From: Alphaproteobacteria bacterium
Lineage (GTDB): Bacteria; Pseudomonadota; Alphaproteobacteria; Rhizobiales; Hyphomicrobiaceae
Assembly (NCBI GenBank): GCA_018830445.1
Contig: JAHJSN010000045.1
Location: 1 to 64,000, forward strand
Length of the DNA stretch: 64,000 nt
Reading direction: 5' to 3'
Below are positions 29,446 through 39,380 of the stretch, in pieces (positions within the stretch are counted from its first letter, which is position 1; the number at the start of each line of letters is the position of its first letter). The notes beneath the pieces were generated by a model. The model had not been told where the DNA came from and searched no databases. It worked only from the letters and a program-made list of their open reading frames with translations. The position numbers were made by a program, and so were the translations under genes.

Positions 29446-29697
29446 ATCGGCTCCTAATTTCGCGGGCCGCATTCGGCGGGCCGCTGAGGCTGTTTGCCGG
29501 GCGACCCGTCGAGCGCTGGATGCCGGTCTTGGAAACGAGGAATTGACATACACCACGAGTCGCGGCTGTACCAAGGCGTTGTGCGCAGTGGATAACCGGG
29601 CACTTTGACGCCGCCTTGCATTCGCCGAAGGGATAGGCTCCCTTTTGGCTTCAGGACTGCGGCGGGGGTTGTGGACAGGGCCGGGAGTTGAAGCCGG

Positions 29698-31230
29698 ATG
29701 GTAAGGGGTAGTCTGTCGGATGAGGCCGGTAATCATTTGAACGATATGCAACACAGTTCCGCCCGCCTCGACGACCGCCAGTGGCTGCGGATTCTGGGAG
29801 GCGGCCTTATCGGGCTGCTCGTCTTGCGGCTGGTGGCTTTGGCGCTCAACCGCACCGACCTGTTCTTCGACGAGGCGCAATACTGGTTCTGGAGCCTGGA
29901 GCCAGCGTTCGGATATTATTCCAAGCCGCCGCTGATTGCCTGGATCATCGGCCTGTCGACAGGGGTCTGCGGGGTCAGCGAGTTCTGCGTGCGGTTGCCG
30001 TCGCCGTTCCTGCACACGGCAACGGCGCTGGGCGTCTTCCTGATCGGACGGCAGCTCTACGACACGCGAACCGGCGTGCTTGCAGCGCTCGTCTTCGCGA
30101 CGCTTCCGGCGGTGTCGCTGTCGGCTGGCATCATTTCGACGGACGTACCGCTGTTGGTGTTCTGGGCAATCGCGCTGTTTGCTTTCGCCCGGATGCTGGA
30201 GACGCGGGACTGGTGGCCGGCGCTGCTGATGGGGCTGGCGTTCGGGGCGGGCCTCAACGCAAAATATGCCATGGCCTGGTTTGTCGCCTGTGTTGCGGTG
30301 TATCTGGCGGCGACGCCGGAGCGGCGGTATCTGGTGCGTGAGGCTAGGCTATATACCGCGTTGCTGATCGGCACAGCGATGATCCTGCCCAATCTGTGGT
30401 GGAACCAGCAGAACAAGTTCGCGACCTTTTCGCATACAGCGGACAACGCCAAATGGGGCGGAGCGCTTCTGCATCCCGAAAAGGCGCTTGAATTCTTCGG
30501 GGCCCAATTCGGCGTTTTTGGCCCGATACTGTTCGGCGCGCTGTTGATCGTCTGCTGGCGGGCGATGCGACAGAAACTACCGGAGGCCGACCGGTTGCTG
30601 CTGGCTTTTTCGGTGCCGGTCATCGCGGCCATCCTCGTGCAGGCGTTCCTCTCGCGGGCGCATGCGAACTGGGCAGCCGTTGCCTACGTCGCGGCGACCG
30701 TGCTGGTGACTGCGACGATGATCCGGGATGTGGCATGGGCGTGGTTCAGGGCGTCGGCCGGCATCCATGCGGCAGTCGTCGTGTTGTTCTTTGCCGGGAT
30801 GGCGACTGCCGGTCTCATCAAGCTGCCGTTCGGAGTGGCTCCGTTCGCTCGGACGCTCGGGTGGGAAAACGTTGCCGACGCGGTCAGGGCCGAAGTAGAG
30901 GCGGCGCAAGCGCGCGGCGAACCCTATGCGGCGGTGCTCAGCGACGACCGGCCGATGACAGCCGAACTGCTCTACTATATGCGCGGCTCCAAGACGCCGG
31001 TGTATGCATGGCGGGAAACCGCCAAGCCCCGCGACCATTTCGAGATGGTGCGGCCCTACAACGCGGCTGTTAAGGGGCCAGTGCTGCTGGCAACCCTGGG
31101 GGGAGATGCTACCCAAGTGCCGGCGCAATTCTCCAGCGCAGAAAAGACGGGAGAAGCGACGGTTGCGGCGGGCGTAAATGCGACACGGCGCGTGACGTAC
31201 TTTCGACTTTCGGGCTACAAGGGCGAATGA
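29698..31230 (+). CDS. ArnT/PMT-like glycosyltransferase (GT39/GT83 type)
   Basis: The 510-residue polytopic protein has about eleven to twelve helices. The first periplasmic loop carries the acidic motif FFDEAQYWFW with a following YYSKPPLIAWI, the catalytic region of ArnT-type transferases that move a sugar from a polyprenyl phosphate carrier. The start at ATG 29698 has GGGAG upstream; a later ATG at 29746 is possible. The stop overlaps the pabB-pabC start by four bases, though the two functions are unrelated. A TTGACA at 29543-29548 could be a -35 box. Confidence 0.85.
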   Translation: MVRGSLSDEAGNHLNDMQHSSARLDDRQWLRILGGGLIGLLVLRLVALALNRTDLFFDEAQYWFWSLEPAFGYYSKPPLIAWIIGLSTGVCGVSEFCVRLPSPFLHTATALGVFLIGRQLYDTRTGVLAALVFATLPAVSLSAGIISTDVPLLVFWAIALFAFARMLETRDWWPALLMGLAFGAGLNAKYAMAWFVACVAVYLAATPERRYLVREARLYTALLIGTAMILPNLWWNQQNKFATFSHTADNAKWGGALLHPEKALEFFGAQFGVFGPILFGALLIVCWRAMRQKLPEADRLLLAFSVPVIAAILVQAFLSRAHANWAAVAYVAATVLVTATMIRDVAWAWFRASAGIHAAVVVLFFAGMATAGLIKLPFGVAPFARTLGWENVADAVRAEVEAAQARGEPYAAVLSDDRPMTAELLYYMRGSKTPVYAWRETAKPRDHFEMVRPYNAAVKGPVLLATLGGDATQVPAQFSSAEKTGEATVAAGVNATRRVTYFRLSGYKGE

Positions 31231-33089
31231 GCGAAAGACACAATAAAGGTGTGGCGCTGGCAGCCGGCGCGGATGCGGACAGCGGTTTGTCGGAGGCGTT
31301 TGTCCTTCTCGACAACAGCTCGGGTACGCATTCTCCTTCGCTGTTGTTCACCGACCCGATCGAAATCGTGCGCGCGGATATCCCCGGCGAAGTCGAGGCG
31401 GCGATAGCGCGGATCGAAAAGGCGGTTGGCGGCGGCCTCCATGCGGCGGGCTTCTTCTCCTATGAGCTCGGTTACGCGATGGAGCCCAGAATCGCGCGTC
31501 TGATGCCGGACAACCGTGACATGCCGTTGTTGTGGTTCGGCCTTTACGAAACGTCGCGGCAGATGACCGGGCCGGGCGTGCTCGAATGGCTCAACGAGAC
31601 GACGCGCAGCGCCAGTCACGAATTCAGCGACGTCGAACTTGCCTGGACTCGCGAAGAGTATGAGCAGCGGTTCGACAAGGCACTGGAAATGATCCGGGCC
31701 GGCGACATCTATCAGTTGAACCTGACGTTCAAGGCGAGGTTCAGGCTCTCCGGTTCACCGCTGACGTTCTACCGCGATTTGCGGGCGAAACAGCCGGTCG
31801 CCTACGGGGCGGTGGTCGATACCGGTGACGTCACGGTTCTTTCGGCGTCGCCTGAGCTTTTCATCGAGCTGGACGGACGCAAGATACACACTCGCCCGAT
31901 GAAGGGGACGGCTGCCCGGCTCGGGGCAATCGAAGCGGATGCGCGGCAGCGGCGGGTGCTGGCCAGCGATGACAAGCAGCGCGCCGAGAACCTGATGATC
32001 GTCGATCTGATGCGCAACGATCTGGGGCGCATTTCGGAGATCGGCAGTGTGCGCGTGGACGACCTGTTCACTGTCGAGACGTTCAAGACGCTGCATCAGA
32101 TGACATCAGGTGTTACCGCTACGCTGAACGAAGGTGTCGGGCTAAGGGAAATGCTGAAGGGCATCTATCCGCCCGGGTCGATCACGGGTGCGCCCAAGAT
32201 CCGCGCGATGGAACTTATCGCGGAACTCGAGACCGAACCGCGCGGTGTCTACTGCGGCGCCATCGGTCACATTTCGCCGCAGGGCCGCGCACTGTTCAAC
32301 GTTGCGATACGCACGCCGGTGGTCCGGCGCGGGGGGCAGGGCGAGATGGGAATCGGCTCCGGTGTGGTCTACGATTCCGGCGGCGGCAGCGAGTACGAAG
32401 AGTGCCTGCTCAAAATGAAGTTCCTGACCGATCCGCCAAGACCGTTCCAGTTGATCGAAACGATGCTTTATGAACCGGGCAGGGGTATCTTTCTGGAGCA
32501 ACGCCACTTTGACCGGCTCAGGGCGTCTGCGGCGTATTACGCCTATGCGCTCGATGTGGAACGCGTGCGTTCGGCGGTTGGTGCCGGCATCGAACCTCAC
32601 AAAGACGAAACGCTTCGGGTGAGGTTGACGCTTGCCGAAGACGGCACGCCGACGGTGACGGTCACGGTGCTCGGTGCGGATTCCAAAATGGAAGTGATGC
32701 GTTTCGTCGTGTCGCCGACGCGGCTCAACAGCGCCAACCCGTTCCTCTACCACAAGACCACGCGGCGCGAACTCTACGACGAGGAATGGCAGAAGTATCA
32801 TGACGAAGCCGGTGCCGACGAGGTCATCTATCTCAATGAAGATGGTGATCTCGCCGAAGGCAGCCGAACCTCGATCTTCGTGGAGCGTGACGGCACTCTC
32901 ATAACGCCGCCGCTATCTGCAGGGCTGCTGCCTGGAACATTGAGGGCGGAACTCATTGCAAGCGGCCGTGCGGTCGAGGGGCGGCTCGGGCTTGAAGATC
33001 TTGCAATGGCGGAAAACTGCTACCTGGGCAATTCGGTTCGGGGGCTTGTGCGTGCCGAACCGCTCGGCAATAACGCAAAGACGGGCTAA
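31227..33089 (+). CDS. Fused aminodeoxychorismate synthase component I and lyase (PabB-PabC)
   Basis: The 620-residue protein joins two folate-pathway enzymes. Residues about 1-400 are PabB-like: a chorismate-binding domain with MKGTAARLG, the Lys of the PabB-type motif, and the FKTLHQMTSGV, PPGSITGAPK and GIGSGVVYDS blocks. Residues about 405-620 are a PabC-like, PLP-dependent aminotransferase IV domain (IETMLY, YHKTTRRELYDEE and EGSRTSIFVERDG). Together they make p-aminobenzoate from chorismate, with a separate glutamine amidotransferase (PabA). It overlaps the preceding gene by four bases. Confidence 0.92.
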   Translation: MSERHNKGVALAAGADADSGLSEAFVLLDNSSGTHSPSLLFTDPIEIVRADIPGEVEAAIARIEKAVGGGLHAAGFFSYELGYAMEPRIARLMPDNRDMPLLWFGLYETSRQMTGPGVLEWLNETTRSASHEFSDVELAWTREEYEQRFDKALEMIRAGDIYQLNLTFKARFRLSGSPLTFYRDLRAKQPVAYGAVVDTGDVTVLSASPELFIELDGRKIHTRPMKGTAARLGAIEADARQRRVLASDDKQRAENLMIVDLMRNDLGRISEIGSVRVDDLFTVETFKTLHQMTSGVTATLNEGVGLREMLKGIYPPGSITGAPKIRAMELIAELETEPRGVYCGAIGHISPQGRALFNVAIRTPVVRRGGQGEMGIGSGVVYDSGGGSEYEECLLKMKFLTDPPRPFQLIETMLYEPGRGIFLEQRHFDRLRASAAYYAYALDVERVRSAVGAGIEPHKDETLRVRLTLAEDGTPTVTVTVLGADSKMEVMRFVVSPTRLNSANPFLYHKTTRRELYDEEWQKYHDEAGADEVIYLNEDGDLAEGSRTSIFVERDGTLITPPLSAGLLPGTLRAELIASGRAVEGRLGLEDLAMAENCYLGNSVRGLVRAEPLGNNAKTG

Positions 33090-33121
33090 CGCACGGTCGT
33101 CGAGCGGAAGGCTATTCGCAA

Positions 33122-33295
33122 TCAGTTTTTCAGCGAGGGGCCCGTTCTACCGTCGCGAGTTACAACGCTTGCGCCACTCTCATCGCTGAGGGCAGCGGCA
33201 GCCAGCAAGCCGATCGCAGCAATGGTCAATACCACCGCGGCAGCGATCTCGTAACGATAGCGATTGAGACGGCTGCTTCTAATCAATCGAAACAT
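33122..33295 (-). CDS. Possible 57-residue single-pass membrane protein
   Basis: This minus-strand frame is too short for standard calling. It starts MFRLIRSSRLNRYRYE, a basic N-terminus, followed by one hydrophobic helix (AAAVVLTIAAIGLLAAAAL, residues 18-36) and a short polar tail. The positive-inside pattern is convincing for a small membrane protein. No clear Shine-Dalgarno precedes it. It occupies the gap between the pabB-pabC gene and the large unknown gene. Confidence 0.42.
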   Translation of the reverse strand: MFRLIRSSRLNRYRYEIAAAVVLTIAAIGLLAAAALSDESGASVVTRDGRTGPSLKN

Positions 33296-33503
33296 GCAAA
33301 GCCCATGGAATTGGTCGAGGAAATTCGTACCAAAAGATTGGCTTCTTCAACTGTCCGAGGCCATCCCACGCAATGACGCGCGACAGACTGGCGCAACGAT
33401 TGCCCCAGCGCTGTTTGATGCTGCGGTGCGGTAAAAACTTGTGCGATGCGGTGGAGACTGTCTGGCGTGTTGAGGTTGTCGTGAGCGGACGATAATATTC
33501 GAG

Positions 33504-35291
33504 CTACACATTTTTCGAAGCAGCCCGGCGCGGCGCTGTGAACAGCCGGCGCAGCATGAATATGAAGAGTAGCAGCGCAAAAGCTGCGGCTGCCAAGGCA
33601 ATCGGGTGCCGGTCGACCAGCAGTATCGGGCTGACCCGGCCGTCGATGACCATCTGCACGTCTTCCCATGTGGCCGATGGAGAAAATCCGGTGTCGGTGC
33701 GCAGCATCATCTCGACGGCAGCCGACTGGTCGGAACTTGACAGGACGGCCTGGCGGACGCGGGCGCGGGCCAGCAGCTTGAGCTTGGCGGGGGCCTTGGC
33801 GACGGCGCGCAGGACTTGTTCGCGGGGGGCTTGTCCAAGGCCGATCAGATAACCGGTCAGTTCGGTCAGTTCGCCTTTGTCGAGGCTGCGGGCAAGCCCT
33901 TTCAATGCATCGGGTTCCAGGTCGAGAAGGCTCGTTCTTGCCTCCGCGGGCAGCCCGGCCAGCCGCAGGATCGCGACGCGGTCATCGAGTGCGATCAATC
34001 GGCGGAGCGTGTGGGGGGTGAAGGTGCCGGGTTGGGTTTCGCGGTAGATGCCTTCTTCAAAGACCGCATCGATGTCGGCTGCGGCGACGCCATGCCACAT
34101 CAGCCCGGTTTCCAGCGATCGCGTCGCGCGGGCGATCTGAATCGCAGAATCGGGGAGGCGGGAAACGGCTTCGTTGAGCGTACCGTCTGCAAGCCGGTTG
34201 ACGATGCCTTGTTCGCCCTCTTCGGCAAGTACGAGGCCGACGACTTCATCGAGACGCCCCATGCGGTCGGCGGCGATTGTGTCGAGGAAGTTGCGGAAGG
34301 TCTGGTTGCGTTCGGCCAATTCGAGCGCCTTGAGGTGGGCACGCCGGAATTGCCGCCAGACTTCGACGACGCGTTCGGCGGAAGCATTTCCGATCTGCGT
34401 GACGTGGGCCGAAATCTGGCCGGCGATCGTCTCGGCAAGGACTTCGCGAACCTTCTCCTTCGTTTCTTCGGATTTCATCTCCGTTTCAATGATGGGAAGC
34501 ACACCCTTCGAGAAATCCCAGATATCCTTGGCGATCAGCACAAGGCCGACGCCCCCCGCCACCACCGAGACCAGCCGGGCAAGGATGCTGCCGACGATGC
34601 GCTGGCCGACGGTTCGGGCAAGGTTTGCAAGCTGGCGACGGACGATGAGTATTGCGACCCCTGTGGCGCCGCCACCTGCCTGGCGCAATACGGTGCCCGG
34701 GGAGACCTGGGCAGTGCCTTCATCGGCGGAAACGGCGAAATCCTTTTGCGCGTCATCGCGGACGAGGCTTGAAACCGTGGTTCCGTAACGCGGGCCCAAA
34801 TAAGCCTGAAGACACTGGAGCGCGGGTCCGCTTGCATCCTTGGCGGCAAACTCGATGCGCTTGCCGACGGCTTCACCAACGTTGCTTGCCAGGGATTCGA
34901 TTGCCTTGGAAACGGCATCCGAGCGGTAGACTCGCTCGGCGACGTCGGTCGCCAGTTTCTGGGCCTCCTCGCGGTAGGCGAGGGTTTTCAATAATGCGCC
35001 CCAGCTTGTCTCAGCGCGGATTTCCTTGATGGCGATGTCGACGCGGGTATCGATGATGGCCCCGACGTCGCCCTTGCGCCACTCGTCTGCAACGAGCGCC
35101 TTGTAGTCGATCGAAGCAATGCTGGTTTCAAGGGAATAAATGGTGACATCGGCCACGGCCCGCTGGAATTCGGCCTCATCCTGCGACTTGCATGCTTCAA
35201 TGTCGGCACGGGTTACGCGTTGAGCATGGGCCTGCAATACGGGTGTGACGGCCAGCGTGATGGACAGCAGGCCGGAGAACACTGATCTCAT
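33504..35291 (-). CDS. Exported or membrane-anchored protein of unknown function, 595 residues
   Basis: I do not recognise this family. The protein has a signal peptide (MRSVFSGLLSITLAVTPVLQ, cut after AHA), a long helical Ala/Glu/Lys-rich body, a central Gly-rich hydrophobic segment (about residues 240-275, containing VVAGGVGLVLIAKDIWDF) and one C-terminal membrane helix (LAAAAFALLLFIFMLRRL) followed by a basic tail. It is probably anchored in the inner membrane facing the periplasm. The start lies in a tandem 21-bp duplication, so ATG 35312 or TTG 35324 are alternatives that would add 7 or 11 residues. Confidence 0.65.
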   Translation of the reverse strand: MRSVFSGLLSITLAVTPVLQAHAQRVTRADIEACKSQDEAEFQRAVADVTIYSLETSIASIDYKALVADEWRKGDVGAIIDTRVDIAIKEIRAETSWGALLKTLAYREEAQKLATDVAERVYRSDAVSKAIESLASNVGEAVGKRIEFAAKDASGPALQCLQAYLGPRYGTTVSSLVRDDAQKDFAVSADEGTAQVSPGTVLRQAGGGATGVAILIVRRQLANLARTVGQRIVGSILARLVSVVAGGVGLVLIAKDIWDFSKGVLPIIETEMKSEETKEKVREVLAETIAGQISAHVTQIGNASAERVVEVWRQFRRAHLKALELAERNQTFRNFLDTIAADRMGRLDEVVGLVLAEEGEQGIVNRLADGTLNEAVSRLPDSAIQIARATRSLETGLMWHGVAAADIDAVFEEGIYRETQPGTFTPHTLRRLIALDDRVAILRLAGLPAEARTSLLDLEPDALKGLARSLDKGELTELTGYLIGLGQAPREQVLRAVAKAPAKLKLLARARVRQAVLSSSDQSAAVEMMLRTDTGFSPSATWEDVQMVIDGRVSPILLVDRHPIALAAAAFALLLFIFMLRRLFTAPRRAASKNV

Positions 35292-35322
35292 GATGCGTGC
35301 CGCAGATCTCATGATGCGTGCC
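35284..35322. repeat. Tandem 21-bp duplication at the start of the unknown 595-residue gene
   Basis: An 18-base block occurs at 35284-35301 and again at 35305-35322, so the period is 21 bases and the frame is kept. Each copy supplies a start codon followed by Arg-Ser on the minus strand, giving two in-frame ATG starts seven codons apart. Confidence 0.8.
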
Positions 35323-35324
35323 AA

Positions 35325-36203
35325 AGCTCGCGATGCTCCCTTGATTGGGCCAGCTCCTGGTCAACCTAATGTGCAAAATCCGCCGAGCCCGTCATGGGCG
35401 GGCCAACATGCCGCATCGATCGTTGGTGACCAAGTCTATGCCTTTTCATCGTGTCAGGAATAGTGCCGCAGGGTCGTTGAGAACAGGAACTGTTTCAAAA
35501 TCGCGCCAGTTCCACGCGGTGCTGACCATGAGCGGTCGGCCAGCACCAAGATCCGCTTTCGAGCATTAGGTTAGCGCGACTTCGTGCTAATGGTTCTGTT
35601 CGAGCCATGCTAACTCATTGTTTTCAATTGATTGTTGAGAAGCATTTTTTTTGGCCAACTGTTCCGCAGGCGACAGACGCTTAATCAGTTTCCGCTTAAA
35701 TCTCACATCGACGCGGGTTCACCGCATTCGGGAACCGAGACGCCGGCGAGCGCGTATCGTCCGGCAAGATTGTGCGCTGCGGTATTCAGCCTCATGTTAG
35801 CCAAGCGAGTTACGACGCTGTAACAAAGATCAATTATTGTGGGTGTAGGGTTGCGAATTTCCCAGGAAAAGGGCCTTTTGTGCGCCGCACAAAGGCGTCG
35901 AGCGAAAGCTTGCGGCGGCATGCCTCATCGCATTCTAGGCAGGGTCGAGGATTTAAACCTGCTGGACATGCCGAGGCAAAGCGGTCTCCAGCCAAGATCC
36001 GCCGCCGACCGGCGCAAGGCCATTGAAGAACGGGACAAGCGGTGTGGCGCCGCTGCGGGCAGGCCCGGATCCATCCGGATCGGGAGCAGCCGAAACACAG
36101 GAAGTTAACCAAGCCTATCCAGTTGGTTACGGCATCGTGTTTGCACGTGTTGTGATGATGTCATAGTAATGGCAGCTGGTAATCGGCGAGTTCGGGTAAG
36201 GCG
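35325..36203. other. 879-base intergenic region without a supported gene
   Basis: The base composition is less GC-rich than its surroundings, with T runs and A/T-rich blocks around 35,620-35,700. Short open frames (for example an 89-codon frame at 35839-36108) lack a ribosome-binding site and any recognisable feature. An imperfect hairpin lies at 35873-35895. The end of the region carries the promoter and leader of the hydrolase gene. I see no RNA gene. Confidence 0.5.
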
Positions 36204-37091
36204 ATGAAAAGAAAAACTAACAAATTGCCCTTGTTGAGCAGCCTCTCTTACGATGGCGGCCGAGTTGGCGTGCTCCTGATCCATAGCCTCGGCGGGACGC
36301 CGCTCGAACTGAAATACGTCGCGCAAGGGTTTGCTCGCGAGGGTTATTCGGTCGAGTGCCCGCTGCTTCCGGGCATGACGAACGGTACGGACGTGCTCAG
36401 CCTGTCCCGCTGGCAGGACTGGTACAAGGAAGTCGAGCGGGCCTTTGATGCTTTGCGCGAGAAATGCGACACGGTTGTCGTCGGCGGGCTTTCGGCAGGA
36501 TCCATCCTGGCGTTGAAGCTTGCCAAGGACCGGCCGTCAGAAGTGGCCGGAGTGCTGGCTTTCGCGCCGACGTTGTGGCCGAACGGCTGGGCCGTGCCGT
36601 GGACATTCAACTTCTACAGGTTGGTGCATGCGCGTTGGTTTGCACGTTTGTTCCGGTTCAGCCAGAGGGCGCCATACGGGATCAAGGACGAGCGTATCCG
36701 CAACTTCATGGTCGAGGCGTTCAAATCGGAAAACCGCACGCTTGAGCAGGTCTATTCGCGTCCCGGGGTCATGGTGCTGGAGTTCGGCCGGCTGGTGAGG
36801 CGGGTGCGCAAAGAGCTGCCCGGCATCACGGCGCCGACACTTATCGCGCATCCACGACACGACGACCAATCGCATCTGCGCAACGCCTTGACGCTCCAGG
36901 CGAAGCTTGGCGGGCCGGTGGAAGCCATCGTGCTCGACGACAGCTATCACATCGTGACGCTCGACCGGCAACGCGACCTCGTTCTCGAACGGGCGCTCGA
37001 TTTCACGGGGCGGCTCGTCGAGCGTATCGCACAGGAGCGCAAGACCGCAGCTCCGAAGCGGACCGCGGAAGTCGTCGAAATCACAGGCTGA
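36204..37091 (+). CDS. Alpha/beta hydrolase (carboxylesterase / monoacylglycerol lipase-like)
   Basis: The 295-residue cytoplasmic protein has the fold's landmarks: the oxyanion segment LLIHSLGGTPLELKYVAQGF, the nucleophile elbow GGLSAGS (Ser near residue 99), a probable catalytic Asp in HPRHDDQSHLR and the His in DDSYHIVTLDRQ. The size and lid region resemble carboxylesterases such as Est30. The substrate is unknown. GGGTAAGGCG precedes the ATG. It is convergent with the DUF2147 gene across a terminator. Confidence 0.85.
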   Translation: MKRKTNKLPLLSSLSYDGGRVGVLLIHSLGGTPLELKYVAQGFAREGYSVECPLLPGMTNGTDVLSLSRWQDWYKEVERAFDALREKCDTVVVGGLSAGSILALKLAKDRPSEVAGVLAFAPTLWPNGWAVPWTFNFYRLVHARWFARLFRFSQRAPYGIKDERIRNFMVEAFKSENRTLEQVYSRPGVMVLEFGRLVRRVRKELPGITAPTLIAHPRHDDQSHLRNALTLQAKLGGPVEAIVLDDSYHIVTLDRQRDLVLERALDFTGRLVERIAQERKTAAPKRTAEVVEITG

Positions 37092-37278
37092 GGCAGCAAC
37101 CGGGTTTGGTCCTGCCATGGGTTCGGGAACAGGATCTAACCCGCATTTCTCACAGGGATGCGCGTCGTCATCGCGCCGGTGAGGGTCACTCGGCAAGGCG
37201 GGTCAAGGTTCGCCGAAGTCCAACAGTCGATCTGCTGGCGTCAACGATCAGCTGGCAGCTGACATATGTGAAACAAGA

Positions 37279-37320
37279 AACGGCCGGGAAAAGCTCATTT
37301 GCTCTTCCCGGCCGCTTTTA
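37279..37320. terminator. Bidirectional terminator between hydrolase and DUF2147 genes
   Basis: A hairpin with 10-bp perfect arms (37281-37290 and 37305-37314), extended by further pairing around a short loop, is flanked by A-rich and T-rich runs on the two sides. It can therefore end transcripts from both convergent genes. Confidence 0.85.
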
Positions 37321-37344
37321 TTACGCAGGGCAATCAACCGACGC

Positions 37345-37860
37345 TTATTGCGAGGCTTTTTGCGAAGAGGATTTGTCATCGCATCGCGGCAGGTCATCGG
37401 GCGCGCGTTTCCAATAAATTGACCGCCCCATGAGTTTCAGGCCGAGGAAGCCGTAAACGTGCAGGACGTCGGGCTTTGCCAGACTGATTTCGACATTATA
37501 GCTCTTTCCGACTTTCGGATCATAGATCCATCCGTCGCCCAATGTTCCGTCGCCTTGCGGAGACAGATTACCGATGACCTGAATTCCGCAAACCGGCCGT
37601 GAGCGCAGACTGGGTTCAGGATTGTAGGCGTCGTGCAAGGGTTTGCCATCAGAGCCGCGATTATCCTCAAGCCAGACGATGTGGCCGCAGATCTTGTCGC
37701 CGCAAGGGGCGACCAGAACGGCGCCGCGACCGCTGTCGTCGTACCAGAGCCCTATCTCGTTGGCTCCAGCGGAATATGACGGAGCGAATGCACACAGGAG
37801 GGTGCCCAGAAATGCAGAAAGGCGGGGGCTGGGACGACGTCTGTTTGGGAAAACCGGCAT
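37345..37860 (-). CDS. Exported DUF2147 protein
   Basis: The 171-residue protein has a signal peptide (about residues 1-34, SAGA at the end) and a DUF2147 domain: GLWYDDSGRGAVLVAPCGDK, a CGIQVIGNLSPQGDG segment and the Y-N-V-E-I-SLAKPDVLHVYGF block with LKLMGRSIYWKRA. The fold is lipocalin-like and the role is unknown. I use ATG 37860 with GAGGAA upstream, because the longer frame to 38004 has no signal peptide. Confidence 0.85.
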   Translation of the reverse strand: MPVFPNRRRPSPRLSAFLGTLLCAFAPSYSAGANEIGLWYDDSGRGAVLVAPCGDKICGHIVWLEDNRGSDGKPLHDAYNPEPSLRSRPVCGIQVIGNLSPQGDGTLGDGWIYDPKVGKSYNVEISLAKPDVLHVYGFLGLKLMGRSIYWKRAPDDLPRCDDKSSSQKASQ

Positions 37861-38246
37861 CGGCGTGGATTCCTCAATTAAGTGGTTGTCTTTGATCGGT
37901 GTATTGGCATCGGTATATTGGGATGAACCATCAAATGGGCACAAATCGGGTGCTTCATGGCTTAATCGCCATTCGTCGAATGCGACACCGAAAGTTGACT
38001 TCATAATGACGCAGCTTCATGAAATGCTCCAAAAAAACATACTGTTGGCTTATTATTAACCTTACAAAAGCAGGCTTGTGATAGAACGCCTCATGTACTC
38101 GTTTGAGCGGTTGTGGTGTATGCCCGCTTCACGGCGCGGGGGCTTCCCGGGAAGACATTGGGTTATTACTTACCTAAACGCAGCTTATACCGGCCGCCTT
38201 ATTTGGCCAGCCGCATCGGGTTGCCGGTAAACAGTCAGGTCGACGA
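37861..38246. other. 386-base intergenic region
   Basis: This divergent region separates DUF2147 from the exporter operon. It is AT-rich in the middle (38000-38070, with A-runs and TTATTATTAACC). No gene, RNA or dyad strong enough to report was seen. Confidence 0.45.
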
Positions 38247-39380
38247 ATGATCTTTACGCTTGCCTTCAGAAACCTTTTTCATGACCGGATCCGGTTGGCG
38301 GTGACGCTGGTTGGCATTTTGTTCTCGATCGTCCTGGTGGCGGTCCAGCTCGGACTATACCTTGGCGCCAGCCGGATGATAACGGCAAACATCGATCACG
38401 CCGACGCCGACCTGTGGGTGATGCCGTTCGGGGCCAAGAGCTTCGAAGACGGCGGTTTGCTGATGGGTTCGCGGGAGCGGCATCAGGCCCTGGCAACGCC
38501 GGGGGTCGAGCAGGTGACGCCGATCGTGGTGCGTTTTTCGGAATGGCGCAAGCCTGCCGGCGGATCGACGCGTGTCGTGGTGGTCGGCAGCGATGCCGAA
38601 GAGGGTGCGGTGAAGCCGCTTTCGCTGAAGAACGGTACGTGGGAAGACATCAAGGCGCCTGACGCCATTGCGGTCGACGAAACCTATCTGAAGGATCTCG
38701 GCGTCGACAAAATCGGAGATACGGCGCAAATCGGTCCTGGCCGGGTGAAGATCGGCGCGCTGACGTCGGGAGTGCGGTCGTTCACGCAATCGCCTTACGT
38801 TTATACGCCGCTGTCGCGGGCCCGGGCGCTCGTCGGTGCGGAGGGTTCCGACCTGGCGACGTTCCATCTCGTCAAGGTGTTCGCGGACCAGGATGTCGAA
38901 CAGGTCCGTGCAAATCTCCTGAGCCGGCTCGAAGGCGCCGAAGTCCTCACCAAGCAGGAGTTCCGCGATCGCAGCCTGCGCCAGTGGCTGTTCAGGACGG
39001 GCGCCGGAGTTGCACTTATCGGCGGCGCGCTGCTCGGCATTCTGGTTGGGACAGTGATCGTCGCGCAGACGCTTTATTCGAGCACCAAGGACCATATCAA
39101 CGAATTCGCGACGCTGCGCGCGCTTGGTTCCTCATCGGGTTACATTCACAAGGTGATCCTGACGCAGGCCGGACTCAGCGCGGTGATCGGATACGTGCTC
39201 GGCATGGTGCTGGCGCTGCTGATCGTGGTGGCAAGTCAATCGACGCCGTTACCTATCGTGATGACGCCGCAGCTTGCAGCCGGACTGTTCACGGTCACTG
39301 TATTGATGTGTGCGATCTCGGCGGTCTCCGCGATCGTCAAGGTCACGAAGATCGATCCAGCAACGGTGTTCAGCCGATGA
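38247..39380 (+). CDS. DevC-type ABC exporter permease
   Basis: The 377-residue protein has an N-terminal helix, a large periplasmic domain (about residues 40-250) and three C-terminal helices, the MacB/FtsX fold. The best match is the DevC branch (TLAFRNLFHDRIRLAVTLVG at the start, ASQSTPLPIVMTPQL in the last loop). The complex with its ATPase and fusion protein exports a glycolipid or lipopeptide-like substrate through a TolC-type pore. It overlaps the ATPase gene by four bases and is the first gene of the operon. Confidence 0.88.
   Translation: MIFTLAFRNLFHDRIRLAVTLVGILFSIVLVAVQLGLYLGASRMITANIDHADADLWVMPFGAKSFEDGGLLMGSRERHQALATPGVEQVTPIVVRFSEWRKPAGGSTRVVVVGSDAEEGAVKPLSLKNGTWEDIKAPDAIAVDETYLKDLGVDKIGDTAQIGPGRVKIGALTSGVRSFTQSPYVYTPLSRARALVGAEGSDLATFHLVKVFADQDVEQVRANLLSRLEGAEVLTKQEFRDRSLRQWLFRTGAGVALIGGALLGILVGTVIVAQTLYSSTKDHINEFATLRALGSSSGYIHKVILTQAGLSAVIGYVLGMVLALLIVVASQSTPLPIVMTPQLAAGLFTVTVLMCAISAVSAIVKVTKIDPATVFSR

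Noticed and set aside
35839..36108. 89-residue plus-strand frame in the long intergenic region
   Set aside because: No ribosome-binding site, no recognisable motif and no membrane or signal segment.
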